55,144 nt of DNA from an uncultured Oscillospiraceae bacterium (GCA_949298535.1 CASFXA010000107.1:1-55144); one strand, 5' to 3'. Counted from the first letter of the stretch, positions 16,785 through 25,763 are shown. The notes: generated from the letters alone by a model not told the origin. Program-made: numbers and translations.

Positions 16785-16934
16785 TCAGCTTCAGCGCGAA
16801 AAACGCCGGCCTCGCTGGCAAGAATAAAAATCTTCCGGGAGCAGGATCCGACAGCGTTGGCCGGTCCCTTATTCCATCTTATCCATGCCTTGGACATAAC
16901 CGGGATAACGCTTTCTCTCCGGCTGCCACATACA

Positions 16935-16985
16935 AAACAGCCCTTCCTGAAAAATTTCTTCTTCAGAAAGGACTGTTTTTTATTT
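16935..16985 (-). terminator. Terminator of the ROK kinase gene (bidirectional)
   Basis: A hairpin with arms around AACAGCCCTTCCTGAA and TTCAGAAAGGACTGTT is flanked by AAAA on the left and TTTTT on the right. It lies just beyond the stop codon of the minus-strand ROK gene. Confidence 0.85.
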
Positions 16986-16993
16986 TCTCTTTC

Positions 16994-17932
16994 TCATTGC
17001 CGGGCAAACAATGCCGCGCCGATGATTCCCGCGTCATTGCCCAGCTGGCAGACTTCAATTCTTGTCACACGCCCATCCCCCATAGGGAACTGATCCGCCT
17101 GGACCAGTTTGCGCAAAGGCGCCAGCAGTATCTCCCCTGCCCCGCTGATTCCGCCGCCAACGCAAACCATCTCCGGCTGCACCAGGTTGACAATATTGGT
17201 AATACCGCAGGCCACATAATGGACATAGGCGTCAAACACCTCTTTGGCCGTGGCATCCCCCAGCGCCAAAGCATCGAACAAAGTTTTGCCCGCCACGTTT
17301 TCCAGCTCTCCGCCGCATACTTCCCACAGGCGGGATTGAGGGGCCTTGACCATAGCGATCTTGGTCTGGCGAATCAGGGCCGTGGCAGAAGCATAGGCCT
17401 CGAAACAGCCCTTCCGTCCACAGGTGCAGGGCTCGCCGTCGTAAACAATCACCATGTGTCCGCCTTCCCCAGGACGAATTACCCCCCCTGGAAGCACTAC
17501 GCCGCATCCCACTCCGGTGCCCAACGTAATGGTGACTGCAGAAGCGGCCCCTCTGGCGGCGCCTGCCACCACTTCGCCGTAAGCCGCCGCGTCGGCGTCA
17601 TTGAGGACAACTGTGTGCATTCCCAAACGCTTGCTCAGTTCCTCCGCCATGGGGGCGTTGCGCAAGCCCAGATTTCCCGCGAAAACAATCACACCATTGT
17701 CCATATCAATCTGACCGGGACTGCCCAGCCCCACGCCGGCCACCTCTGTTGGGGCCAACGTCATATCCTCCATCAGCTGCCGGCAAAGGGCGGCGATTGC
17801 TTCCGCCAGCTGTCCGCAAGGGACATTTTTGGGGGTAGGGGTGGACATCTTCCGCAGCAGTCGGGCTTCCTCATCCACAATGCCTACCGCGATATTGGTG
17901 CCGCCCAGGTCGATTCCCAGATAGTGCTTCAT
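16994..17932 (-). CDS. ROK-family sugar kinase (glucokinase-like)
   Basis: This cytoplasmic kinase phosphorylates a hexose, probably glucose, with ATP. The 312 residues start with the phosphate-binding LGIDLGGTNIAVG. They continue with LNDADAAAYGE (the catalytic Asp), TLGTGVGCGVV, GEGGHMV, the ROK zinc motif CTCGRKGCFE (one histidine and three cysteines bind zinc), and the adenine-binding CVGGGIS. ATG 17932 has TTGGAG eight bases upstream; a GTG three codons earlier would overlap that site. It is transcribed alone from a promoter at 18128-18156 with a leader of about 190 nt, and ends at 16935-16985. Glucokinase is the likeliest role; ManNAc or fructose kinases are alternatives. Confidence 0.93.
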   Translation of the reverse strand: MKHYLGIDLGGTNIAVGIVDEEARLLRKMSTPTPKNVPCGQLAEAIAALCRQLMEDMTLAPTEVAGVGLGSPGQIDMDNGVIVFAGNLGLRNAPMAEELSKRLGMHTVVLNDADAAAYGEVVAGAARGAASAVTITLGTGVGCGVVLPGGVIRPGEGGHMVIVYDGEPCTCGRKGCFEAYASATALIRQTKIAMVKAPQSRLWEVCGGELENVAGKTLFDALALGDATAKEVFDAYVHYVACGITNIVNLVQPEMVCVGGGISGAGEILLAPLRKLVQADQFPMGDGRVTRIEVCQLGNDAGIIGAALFARQ

Positions 17933-18127
17933 CTCTATCACTCCAACTTGTTCATGATCGGTATAAAGAGCGCCGCCACGCGCTCTGTATCACCTCAGCT
18001 GCAAGCAAGCCCCGTCACCCTATCGGCCAAAAGCGGACCTCTTCCGCTGAAGTTTCGCCAAAAAGGCCAACAGGGTCCGAAGGAAACAGCTGTCCGGGGC
18101 GACAAAATGTTTCCTTCATCCGGGCTT

Positions 18128-18156
18128 ATTATACCACAGTTTTCAGCCTCAGCCAA
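18128..18156 (-). promoter_or_regulatory. Promoter for the ROK kinase gene
   Basis: On the minus strand, TTGGCT (18156-18151) and TATAAT (18133-18128) are 17 bp apart. Confidence 0.7.
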
Positions 18157-18504
18157 CAGCGAAAGGCCATGAAGGCGCATTTTTCTCTTTTACAGAATAT
18201 CGTCCAAAATCACGGGGCTCAGGCTGTGTTGCACGATGTAAAAAACAGCGTCATTCTTGAGATTTTTTCTGCCTGCAGGTCTGTATGGAACCATCAGCCT
18301 CTGTTGCGCGCAGACCAGCGCCATTTCGTCCCTCGGGAGATCGTCATGCTGCTGGACGTCCTTATGCTCCTTCTTCCGGGAGGCACAGGGAAAAATCCCC
18401 CCCTTACATGGACCCTGTTTTCCATATTCATTTGGAATGGCCACTGATGGCGTCTGAAATTTCTGACGGTTTTTGCCCGCATTCCCAATCCATTTCCTCA
18501 AAGC

Positions 18505-18558
18505 CCAAAAAAGCGGAATCGCCTTTGCCATCTGCAAAAAACGACTCCGCTCTTTTTT
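18505..18558 (-). terminator. Terminator of the PfkB gene (bidirectional)
   Basis: AGCGGAATCG (18512-18521) pairs with CGACTCCGCT (18542-18551) with one mismatch. A six-base T run follows on both strands. It lies about 60 bp after the PfkB stop codon. Confidence 0.75.
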
Positions 18559-18620
18559 ATTGCTTGGGCAGACTAAAATCCTTACGGCGTTCCGGCTTGA
18601 GGAACAGTTTCCCCCAAAAC

Positions 18621-19568
18621 TCAATTCAGCTCCATTTCCCGCAGCTTCACCTGCTGGAGAATATTCGCCGTAGCCAGCTTGGCGGGAGGGTTGGTGCCAT
18701 CAGTAAGGCAGGCCGCGGTGCCGAAGGCGGCAGCCAGACGAACGCTGCTGTCCAGATCCCGCTCCTGCTGCAGCATCATAATAAAGCCAGCCAACGCGCT
18801 GTCCCCCGCTCCTACTGAGGATACCACATCAACTTCCGGCACTTCCGCCCGGATGGCGCGGCCTCCGCCCACATAGAGCAGCCCCTCCTGCCCCGCGCTG
18901 ACAATGCAATGCTCCACGCCATGGGCGTTCATTTCCCGGCCAATCTCAACCATTTCCTTCCAATTGACCCTCTTTTTGCCCACAATGCCGCAAAGCTCCG
19001 CATAATTGGGTTTAATCACCCAGGGTCTGATTTCATAAATATCCTCCCGCACCAGAGAGGAGGTGTCCAAAGCGATTTTTGCCCCCAGACCGCTGATATG
19101 AGCGCAGATTTCCTTAAACACCTTGGGATTGATCCCTTTGGGAAGGCTGCCGGAAATCGCCACCAGGCTGTTCTGTTCCACCGTCTCCGTAAGGACCTGA
19201 AGGATCTCATCCACCGCCTGATATTCCACATAAAACCCTTCCCGCATCAATCTGGTGACCGTGCGGTCCGGCTGGACAATACTGATATTTTCCCGGATAT
19301 ATCCATCGATGGTGATGATCCGGTAATGGACCCGTTCATTGCGCAGCTGCTGCTCATAGCGATGAAGATTATGACATCCCGCCAGCACAATGGCCAGATT
19401 ATCCACGTCATAATACCGAAGGGTGCGGGAAACATTCACCGCCTTGCCTGCGGCATCATACCGCTCATCCTGTACGACGTTGTCGCTATCCGGCATCAGG
19501 GTATCGGTCCACAGGGTCAAATCCAGGGCTGGATTCAGGGAAAGTGTGATAATTTTACTAAACATCAT
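18621..19568 (-). CDS. PfkB-family kinase (1-phosphofructokinase/tagatose-6-phosphate kinase type)
   Basis: This 315-residue kinase belongs to the ribokinase/PfkB family, in the FruK/LacC branch. It begins ITLSLNPALD, a hallmark of that branch, and has GKAVNVSRTLRYY (the substrate-binding GKGxNVA region). Further motifs are SGSLPKGINP, DTSSLV, KPNYAEL, and the catalytic VSSVGAGDSALAGF near the C terminus. The substrate is probably a phosphorylated hexose such as fructose 1-phosphate or tagatose 6-phosphate. ATG 19568 follows AGAGGA by about six bases; a second ATG is one codon later. No PTS permease or regulator accompanies it, so the pathway is not fixed by context. A TATAAT at 19664-19669 on the minus strand may be its -10. 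Confidence 0.9.
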   Translation of the reverse strand: MMFSKIITLSLNPALDLTLWTDTLMPDSDNVVQDERYDAAGKAVNVSRTLRYYDVDNLAIVLAGCHNLHRYEQQLRNERVHYRIITIDGYIRENISIVQPDRTVTRLMREGFYVEYQAVDEILQVLTETVEQNSLVAISGSLPKGINPKVFKEICAHISGLGAKIALDTSSLVREDIYEIRPWVIKPNYAELCGIVGKKRVNWKEMVEIGREMNAHGVEHCIVSAGQEGLLYVGGGRAIRAEVPEVDVVSSVGAGDSALAGFIMMLQQERDLDSSVRLAAAFGTAACLTDGTNPPAKLATANILQQVKLREMELN

Positions 19569-19805
19569 TCGCCATCCTCTGCATCTTATGGGGCAACTGA
19601 GCTGCCAGTCCGGTCTGAAAGGAATGGGCGGCCGCCTGGTCGCAGCCGCCAAAAGCTATTTCTATTATACAAAATTTGAGGGCATACTGCCTATCAGCAA
19701 ATCTGTCAAAGAAACTGAAAATTCTGGTGAAGTTATAGTAAAAAAGTCGGACTGATGCCGCTGGCAGAACACTTTTTCCAAGAAAAGCCGGCCTTTGTAC
19801 GCCTT

Positions 19806-20723
19806 TTAGAGGGTATTTTCGACAGGGAAAACCCCTTCCAGAGAGAAAGAGGGGGTATATTTCGCCGTAGCGGAGCTTTTTTCCTGCATATAGCCGGGCA
19901 TTCCCAATTCCGCGGCCCGGTTGACCACCTGGTTGTATTCATAGCTGCTCACCGGACGGGTCAATTCTTTCCAGGGGCCTTGGTAAAAAGACGGCGTATA
20001 CTGGCTCATCAAACTAAGCAAAACGGTTTGATTCCCAAAACGCTGATACAGCCATTCCACCGCCGTCGCTGAGTCCTTCCGTCCCCCGGGCAGTACCAAA
20101 TGGCGCACCACCACACCCCTTTGCAGCAGTCCGTCCTCCCCCATCTGAAAAGGACCAGTCTGGCGAACCATCTCCTGGATGGCGGCAGAAGCCACCTCAA
20201 AATAGTCCTCCGCCCCGGAATATTTTTTCCCCCGAAGGGCGTCAGCATACTTCAGGTCCGGCAGATAAATATCCACCGCCCCCTCCAGCATCCGCAGCGT
20301 CTCCACCCGTTCATAGCCGCCTGTATTGTACACAACGGGAATGGTCAGGCGGGGACGGGCCAGTTCCAGCGCTTCCAGAATCCAGGGAACGTACTGGGTG
20401 GGGCTGACCAAATTAATATTATGGGCACCCTGCTGCTCCAGCTCCAAAAAGATGTCCGCCAGCCGCCTGGTCGTCACCGCCGCGCCGAAATTTTCCCGGC
20501 TGATCTCCCTGTTCTGGCAAAAACAACACCGCAGCGGGCAGCCGGAAAAGAATACCGCACCGGATCCCCTGCTGCCGCTGATGCAGGGCTCCTCCCACTG
20601 ATGAAGGGCCGCCCTGGCAATGCGTATTTCACCGCCGCCGCCACAGAAGCCTGTGGTCCGGGTGCGGTCCGCCCCACACAGTCTGGGGCATAAATCACAA
20701 TGGACGGGAACCACCGATTCCAC
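19806..20723 (-). CDS. PflX-like radical SAM protein
   Basis: This is a radical SAM enzyme related to pyruvate formate-lyase activating proteins (COG1313, PflX group), whose target is unknown. The 305 residues have an N-terminal cysteine motif HCDLCPRLCGADR that could bind a second metal site. FFSGCPLRCCFCQN gives the CxxxCxxC cluster motif, and INLVSPTQYVPWI and YNTGGYE are conserved in this group. The start is GTG 20723, ten bases after AAGGAGG, a site that overlaps the stop codon of the preceding ECF gene. It is the third gene of an operon with an ACT-metallo-beta-lactamase fusion and an ECF S component. Confidence 0.9.
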   Translation of the reverse strand: MESVVPVHCDLCPRLCGADRTRTTGFCGGGGEIRIARAALHQWEEPCISGSRGSGAVFFSGCPLRCCFCQNREISRENFGAAVTTRRLADIFLELEQQGAHNINLVSPTQYVPWILEALELARPRLTIPVVYNTGGYERVETLRMLEGAVDIYLPDLKYADALRGKKYSGAEDYFEVASAAIQEMVRQTGPFQMGEDGLLQRGVVVRHLVLPGGRKDSATAVEWLYQRFGNQTVLLSLMSQYTPSFYQGPWKELTRPVSSYEYNQVVNRAAELGMPGYMQEKSSATAKYTPSFSLEGVFPVENTL

Positions 20724-20738
20724 CGGAGCAAAACCTCC

Positions 20739-21239
20739 TTACAGCTGGGAATGGAGCGCCCGATATACCAGCGCCGCCACCAGGGTGTTGGCGATGGCCC
20801 CCACCAGCAAGGAGGGAATATAGGCGAAATACAGCGGCCAGCCGCCCACCGGCAGCACCAGCAGCGCCGCCACGAAGCTGTTGCCAAAGGAAGCCAGCGC
20901 CACCGCTCCGCCCAAAGCGGGAACACTGCCCTTCTTGCCCACCAGGCGGAACAGCAGCGCCAGCAGCGCCATCACCAGCGCCAAGGCCAGGTGCATCGGC
21001 AAACTCATGGGAAAGCCGGAAAGGGCGGAGGTGAGCAGATGTCCCGCGGCGATGACCACCGCGCCCTGCCATCCGCCCATGGCCAGAGCGGCAAAAAATC
21101 CCGGGCAGGAATCAAAAGCTACGGTGCCGAAAGGGCTGGGAATTTTAATGAGGGCGCCCACTGCGCTCATCCCCACCAGCAGGCCCATCCATACCAGGGT
21201 CCGGGTGGCATTTTTGGTCATGTTTGCGGTTCTGTTCAT
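20739..21239 (-). CDS. ECF transporter S component
   Basis: This small, very hydrophobic protein (166 residues, about five or six membrane helices) matches substrate-binding S components of energy-coupling-factor vitamin transporters. The conserved stretch PSPFGTVAFDSCPGFFAALAMGG is typical of an S-component subgroup of uncertain substrate; corrinoid-related ligands have been proposed for similar proteins. ATG 21239 follows GGAGG by seven bases. It sits between the ACT-MBL fusion gene (23 bp gap) and the PflX-like gene (15 bp gap). No EcfA, EcfA' or EcfT genes are in the window, so it would use a shared energising module. Confidence 0.8.
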   Translation of the reverse strand: MNRTANMTKNATRTLVWMGLLVGMSAVGALIKIPSPFGTVAFDSCPGFFAALAMGGWQGAVVIAAGHLLTSALSGFPMSLPMHLALALVMALLALLFRLVGKKGSVPALGGAVALASFGNSFVAALLVLPVGGWPLYFAYIPSLLVGAIANTLVAALVYRALHSQL

Positions 21240-21262
21240 TGTTCATCCTCCATGTTGAATTT

Positions 21263-22753
21263 TTACTGTTCCTTCTGATCCATTTGCTCCAGAGGACGCA
21301 AAACGCCTTTCTCACACCAGGCCGCCGGACCATGGCCTCCACAGAGAAGCACCGGCTGCACCGACCCCCTTTGGAGCAGCTCCAGCACCGCCAGGCGCAT
21401 GGCCGTTGCCTTCCGGGAATCCAGATTTACACTGGTCATCAGCTCCGGAGCAAGCCTGCTGAACTGCCGCAGCTCCGGGGAAAAGCCGGCAATATTCACC
21501 ACAATATCTCCGGTGAAGGCCACTCCCCGATCCCGGCAGAAAAAGGCCATCTCCCCCGGCAGATGACCGCCGCTGCCCTCCCAGACCTGGAAGGTCATAT
21601 CCCCCACCTGAAAGGAGCCGATTTCCAGCAGCTGCTCATGTTCCCCCACGTCCTTTTCCTCAAAGTAGTGGAATCGCTCCGGCGCCGGGGGATGATACCA
21701 GGAGACAATGCGGCTCAGACGGCTGTAGCCCATACACTGTTCCTTTTCCTCCCGCTTGTCCGGCAGCCCCGCCGCCTGAAGGGCCAGCGCCTCCCCGCTT
21801 TTTCGGTTCAGCCAGATCTCTCCCTCCCCCAGCACCGACAAAAGTCCGCAATGATCCACATCCGCATGGGTAATCAGCAGACGCTTTTTCTGCTGCTGCC
21901 ACTGGGGAAACAGCTGACGCAGCAGGGCCAGCATCTCCTGGGCATAGACAGCAAAACCGCTGTCTATGAGGGTCAATCCCTCCGGGGATTCCAATACATA
22001 GGTATTGCTGCCGCAAGGAGGCTCAATGATGGTCATACGCACCTGGTCGGACAGGGAGACACAGGAGAGCCCCGCGTGAAAAGCGGCCCCCTTTCTGCTG
22101 TGGACAAAGGCGGCAAAGCGGCGCACATCCTCAAACACCCGCCGCTGTTTTTCCCCCCGGGCATCCAGCACCTGCAAAATACGGTCCGTCTCAGCAATAA
22201 ACTGAAGGGTGGCTTCCCGACTCAATCCCGCCGTTTTGGCCATCTCCCCGCCGAACCGGAGATAAAAAACGGTATTGTCCAGGGTGGTCTGGCTGTCGTC
22301 ATAATCCACCACCTCCACCGGGTAAAGGGCGTTCAGTTCCTCCAGCAAATGCCGCACCGCCTCCGGCTCATTAATCAGCAGTCCCATACGAAACCGTCGG
22401 TCCGGCGAACCGCCGGAATAATAATTCAGGTAAGAAATATTGATCCGATGCCGCTCCAGCACCTCCAAAGCCGGATAAAGCTCCCCCGGAGCGTCCGGAA
22501 TCTGAAGATCCACCACCAGCACCCGGGTCTGTTCTCCCGGATCGGTGAGATAGCCAATCTCCTCCAGCTGTCTGCGGATCTCCTCATGAGCCTCCGCCGT
22601 TGCGGTCACATCCAGAAAAATGGTGTGGGCGTCCACCGCCTTATTATAGCTGACCCGGGCCAAATTGCCGCCTCGGGCGGCAATGATTCCCGCCGCCGCT
22701 TTAAAAGCGCCCGCCCGATCCGGAGTTCTGGTGACATAGGTTCTGGTTTCCAT
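21263..22753 (-). CDS. ACT-ACT-metallo-beta-lactamase fusion protein
   Basis: The 496-residue protein joins two N-terminal ACT-like domains (about 1-75 and 76-150) to a linker and a C-terminal metallo-beta-lactamase-fold hydrolase (about 240-490). The first ACT has VTRTPDRAGAFKAAAGII. The second has VDLQIPDAPGELYPALEVL with INISYLNYYSG. The metal motif is THADVDHCG, so the usual HxHxDH is HxDxDH (H296, D298, D300, H301). Later GGHLPGE, FTGDIV and CGGHGP supply the remaining ligands. ACT domains usually bind amino acids, so the hydrolase may be controlled by one. ATG 22753 follows AAGGAGGG by about seven bases; the longer frame upstream lacks a site. It is the first gene of the operon with the ECF S component and PflX-like genes. 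Confidence 0.88.
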   Translation of the reverse strand: METRTYVTRTPDRAGAFKAAAGIIAARGGNLARVSYNKAVDAHTIFLDVTATAEAHEEIRRQLEEIGYLTDPGEQTRVLVVDLQIPDAPGELYPALEVLERHRINISYLNYYSGGSPDRRFRMGLLINEPEAVRHLLEELNALYPVEVVDYDDSQTTLDNTVFYLRFGGEMAKTAGLSREATLQFIAETDRILQVLDARGEKQRRVFEDVRRFAAFVHSRKGAAFHAGLSCVSLSDQVRMTIIEPPCGSNTYVLESPEGLTLIDSGFAVYAQEMLALLRQLFPQWQQQKKRLLITHADVDHCGLLSVLGEGEIWLNRKSGEALALQAAGLPDKREEKEQCMGYSRLSRIVSWYHPPAPERFHYFEEKDVGEHEQLLEIGSFQVGDMTFQVWEGSGGHLPGEMAFFCRDRGVAFTGDIVVNIAGFSPELRQFSRLAPELMTSVNLDSRKATAMRLAVLELLQRGSVQPVLLCGGHGPAAWCEKGVLRPLEQMDQKEQ

Positions 22754-23261
22754 CCTATCCCTCCTTCGGGAGAAGTTTTGCGCAGAAAACATTTGAAACG
22801 CTTCCGGATCAAGACGCCAAGAGCCTGTTTTGGAGAAGGTTCAGGCCATCCATTCTGGAAATCTCCGGATTTCAATCCGAAAAAGCCCCTCCCGCCGTCC
22901 GGCGCACCAAAAATTCAGGCCCGTCCATCCTTTCGGCCCCCGCCCCGCCGGAACACAACACCGGCACCGGTCATACAGAGAGGCCAAATTCATAAATCCA
23001 ACGTTCTTACAAACGATTCAAACTTTCTGACGTTCCAAAGGTCCTCGCTTTTCGGGACGTCTGTTTTAATATAGCACATTCTTCCCCCTTTTCGCAACGG
23101 AAAGCTCCCATCATTCTTTTTTGTGACGATTCTGTGATATTTTTGTCGGAACCGGCGCACAAATTCGTATATTTGTCCTGTTTTTCAGCTGAATCAAGGC
23201 AGAAAAAAGACAAAATGCAAAGAAATGTCAAAACGCTCTGGTATTTTTACCGATTTGCTTG

Positions 23262-23267
23262 TATAAT
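23262..23267 (+). promoter_or_regulatory. -10 element for the molybdenum cofactor operon
   Basis: TATAAT is placed so that transcription would begin at about 23274, just before the riboswitch. The -35 region (about 23239) is weak. Confidence 0.6.
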
Positions 23268-23280
23268 AAAAAGGAACAAA

Positions 23281-23442
23281 ATCCTCGAGCCAGTTTTCCT
23301 ACGGGACCGCCTATGGAAAACTGGCCGGATGGTTTTACCGCCGTCCAAAGGGTGTTCCGGGAAACCGGGGCGCCTTCCGTTTTGAAAAGGGGAGCGCAGC
23401 GGGCTTATTCTGCCTGTCCCGTCCCCGGGGCAGGTTTTTTTA
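23281..23442 (+). promoter_or_regulatory. Molybdenum cofactor (Moco) riboswitch candidate with terminator
   Basis: The leader begins CCTCGAGCC and has a 10-bp stem (CCAGTTTTCC with GGAAAACTGG). GGCCGGATGG and ACCGCCGTCC follow, then AAAGGGTGTTCCGGGAAACCGGGGCGCC, split here as AAAGGGTGTTCC and GGGAAACCGGGGCGCC. These match my recollection of the conserved Moco RNA motif, including its tetraloop arm. An 8-bp terminator stem (23413-23420 with 23427-23434) and seven T residues follow. All the genes behind it make molybdopterin or import molybdate, so cofactor-dependent termination is expected. A covariance-model search would settle the assignment. Confidence 0.8.
23413..23441 (+). terminator. Terminator of the Moco riboswitch
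   Basis: CCTGTCCC pairs with GGGGCAGG (one U-G pair), followed by TTTTTTT. It lies 70 bp before the first gene of the operon, as expected for an attenuator. Confidence 0.85.
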
Positions 23443-23510
23443 TGCCCGGAAAGCCCGCGTTCAAATCCAGCCGGAACCATCAGCCGGCAAAAAGAAAGGA
23501 AGCGACCCTG

Positions 23511-24536
23511 ATGAAATTGATTGAAACCACCAAAGCGGTAGGCCATGTCCTGTGTCATGACATCACTCAAATTATTCCCGGCGTCACCAAGGATGCTGTC
23601 TTCCGCAAGGGCCATGTGGTCACGGAGGAGGACATCCCGGTGCTGCTGTCGGTGGGCAAGGAGCATCTCTACGTCTGGGAAAAGGATGAAAATATGCTCC
23701 ATGAAAACGAGGCGGCCCAGATTCTTTATGAAGTCTGCAAAAACGATCATATGAGCCCCACCCCTGTCAAGGAGGGAAAAATCGAACTGATCGCCGACGT
23801 GGACGGCGTATTCAAGGTGGATGTGGAACGCCTGGAAGCGGTCAACAGCCTGGATGACATCATGATCGCCACCCGCCACAACAACTTTCCTGTCAAAAAA
23901 GGGGAAAAGCTGGCAGGGACCCGGATCATTCCGCTGGTGATTGAGAAGGCGCGGATGGAGCAGGTGCGCCGCGTCGCCGGGGACAAGCCTTTGCTGGCGC
24001 TGCTGCCTTATCAGCAGAAAAAGGTGGGGATCGTCACCACCGGCAGTGAAGTTTATCATGGCCGCATCAAGGATGCCTTTGGGCCTGTCATCCGCAGCAA
24101 GCTGGCGGAATATAACGCTCAGGTGCTGGGACAAACCATCGTGGACGACAATCAGGAAATGATTACCGGCGCCATCCGGTCCTGGCTGGAACAGGGGGCT
24201 GACATGGTGGTCTGCACCGGCGGTATGAGTGTGGATCCTGACGACCTGACTCCCAGCTCCATCAAGGCCCTGGGGGGAGAGATCGTCACCTACGGCGCTC
24301 CTGTTCTGCCCGGCGCGATGTTCCTGCTTTCCTATGTAAATGGGGACACTCCGGTGATGGGATTGCCCGGCTGCGTCATGTATGCCGCCCGCACCATTTT
24401 CGACCTGGTGCTGCCCCGCGTGATGGCGGGAGAACGGCTGACCAAGAAGGATCTGGTGAAGCTGGGCCACGGCGGGCTCTGTCTGGGCTGCAAGCCCTGC
24501 CACTATCCCTATTGCAGCTTCGGCAAAGGAGAGTAA
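23511..24536 (+). CDS. Molybdopterin-binding protein with cysteine-rich tail
   Basis: This 341-residue protein contains the MoCF-biosynthesis (MogA/MoeA) fold in its C-terminal half. IVTTGSEVYHGRI, VCTGGMSVDPDDLTPS and VMGLPGCVMYA are the molybdopterin-binding and glycine-rich motifs. The N-terminal part (VTKDAVFRKGHVV) resembles the MoeA N-terminal region. The end, CLGCKPCHYPYC, is a four-cysteine tail that could bind a metal or iron-sulfur centre. ATG 23511 follows AAAGGA by ten bases. It leads the riboswitch-controlled operon and is four to six bases from moeA. A role in a late step of cofactor maturation, perhaps handing the cofactor to a specific enzyme, is inferred. Confidence 0.88.
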   Translation: MKLIETTKAVGHVLCHDITQIIPGVTKDAVFRKGHVVTEEDIPVLLSVGKEHLYVWEKDENMLHENEAAQILYEVCKNDHMSPTPVKEGKIELIADVDGVFKVDVERLEAVNSLDDIMIATRHNNFPVKKGEKLAGTRIIPLVIEKARMEQVRRVAGDKPLLALLPYQQKKVGIVTTGSEVYHGRIKDAFGPVIRSKLAEYNAQVLGQTIVDDNQEMITGAIRSWLEQGADMVVCTGGMSVDPDDLTPSSIKALGGEIVTYGAPVLPGAMFLLSYVNGDTPVMGLPGCVMYAARTIFDLVLPRVMAGERLTKKDLVKLGHGGLCLGCKPCHYPYCSFGKGE

Positions 24537-24542
24537 GGAGCT

Positions 24543-25748
24543 ATGGAAACGCGCATTTCATTGGAGCGTGCCATTCAGCTGCTGCTGGAGCGCTTTCCTC
24601 CTGTTACCGATACCGTTCTGCTGCCTCTGGACGAGGCCAATGGCCGGATCCTCGCTCAGGACATCTCCTCCCCCATCGACCAGCCTCCTTTTGACCGCTC
24701 CCCCCTGGATGGGTATGCCTTGCGGTCAGAGGACATTGCCGGAGCCTCTCCCGACTCTCCCATTGTCCTTCAGGTCATTGGGGAAAATTGTGCCGGAGGA
24801 GTGTTTGAAGGCTCCGTAGCGTCCGGCCAGGCTCTGCGGATCATGACCGGCGCCTGCCTGCCTGAAGGCTGCGACTGTGTGATCCGTCAGGAGGATACCG
24901 ACGGCGGCGAGAAGACTGTAGCCGTGTACCGCCCCGTCCGCCATTATCAGAACTACTGCTTTGCCGGAGAAGATATGAAGCGGGGACAGCTGCTGATGCA
25001 GGCGGGCGAGAAGCTGAACTTCGCCCACCTGGGGGTGCTGGCTGCCGCCGGCATTGATCGGGTGCTGGTTCGCCGCCCTCTCCGCGTGGCGATCCTCAAT
25101 ACAGGGGACGAAGTGATGCTTCCCGGTCAACCCCTGCTCCCTGGTAAAATTTATAACGCCAATCGTCAGCTGCTGGCTTCCCGGCTCCGGGATTTGGGGA
25201 TGCTGCTGGTGGATGACCGCCAGGTGGGAGACGATCCGGAACTGGCCGCCTCCTTTCTCAAGGAGATGCTGCCTCAGGTGGATCTGATGCTCACCACCGG
25301 AGGGGTATCGGTGGGCAAAAAGGATATTATGCACCAGGTTCTGCCCCTCTGCGGCGCCGAGCAAATTTTCTGGCGGATCCAAATGAAGCCCGGCACCCCC
25401 ATGATGGGGGCTTGCCTGGAAGGAAAGCCGATCCTCTGTCTCTCCGGCAATCCTTTCGCCTCCATCGCCACCTTTGAGCTGGTGGCCAGGCCCCTGTTGG
25501 CCCAATTGGCGGCAGACCCATCCCTCTGCTGGCGGGAAACTGCCGGCATTCTGGCGGAGGGCTTTGAAAAGGAGAGCCAAGGCCGCCGTTTTATCCGGGC
25601 CCGGTATGAAAACGGCCTCCTGCACACCCAGGGAAGCCATTCCTCCGGGGTGCTGGCCTCTCTCATCGGCTGCAACGCTTTGGTGGATATTCCTGCCGGA
25701 AGCCCTCCCCTCCCCTCCGGCACTGAGGTCCGTACCATCCTTTTATAA
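24543..25748 (+). CDS. moeA: Molybdopterin molybdenumtransferase MoeA
   Basis: MoeA inserts molybdate into adenylylated molybdopterin to give active cofactor. The 401 residues show the domain order of MoeA. The N-terminal PPFDRSPLDGYALRS is followed by RIMTGACLPEGCDCVI, the MogA-like domain with ILNTGDEV, LTTGGVSVGKKDIM and CLSGNPFAS, and a C-terminal beta domain ending in EVRTILL. The length is standard. ATG 24543 is preceded by AAGGAG. It is closely packed between the MoeA-like cysteine-tail protein and moaC, in the same transcription unit. Confidence 0.96.
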   Translation: METRISLERAIQLLLERFPPVTDTVLLPLDEANGRILAQDISSPIDQPPFDRSPLDGYALRSEDIAGASPDSPIVLQVIGENCAGGVFEGSVASGQALRIMTGACLPEGCDCVIRQEDTDGGEKTVAVYRPVRHYQNYCFAGEDMKRGQLLMQAGEKLNFAHLGVLAAAGIDRVLVRRPLRVAILNTGDEVMLPGQPLLPGKIYNANRQLLASRLRDLGMLLVDDRQVGDDPELAASFLKEMLPQVDLMLTTGGVSVGKKDIMHQVLPLCGAEQIFWRIQMKPGTPMMGACLEGKPILCLSGNPFASIATFELVARPLLAQLAADPSLCWRETAGILAEGFEKESQGRRFIRARYENGLLHTQGSHSSGVLASLIGCNALVDIPAGSPPLPSGTEVRTILL

Positions 25749-25763
25749 GGAGTGTTTGTGTTT

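Larger units (their letters stand above)
17933..18620. other. Gene-poor spacer between ROK and PfkB genes
   Basis: The 688-bp spacer holds the ROK promoter (18128-18156), a GGACC/GGTCC hairpin potential in its leader (about 18031-18079), and the PfkB terminator (18505-18558). Open frames of up to 144 codons at 18169-18624 lack ribosome-binding sites and family features. GCGCAGACCAGCGC (about 18308-18321) also occurs at about 8393-8406. Confidence 0.5.
22754..23510. other. Divergent spacer with the Moco leader
   Basis: The left part (22754-23250) holds no recognisable gene, only short frames without ribosome-binding sites; the promoter of the ACT-MBL operon must lie here but I could not pin it down. 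A TATAAT at 23262-23267 and the riboswitch at 23281-23442 occupy the right part. Confidence 0.55.

Noticed and set aside
18169-18624. Open frames of 92-177 codons between the ROK and PfkB genes
   Set aside because: They overlap one another on both strands, contain the bidirectional terminator, and have no ribosome-binding site.
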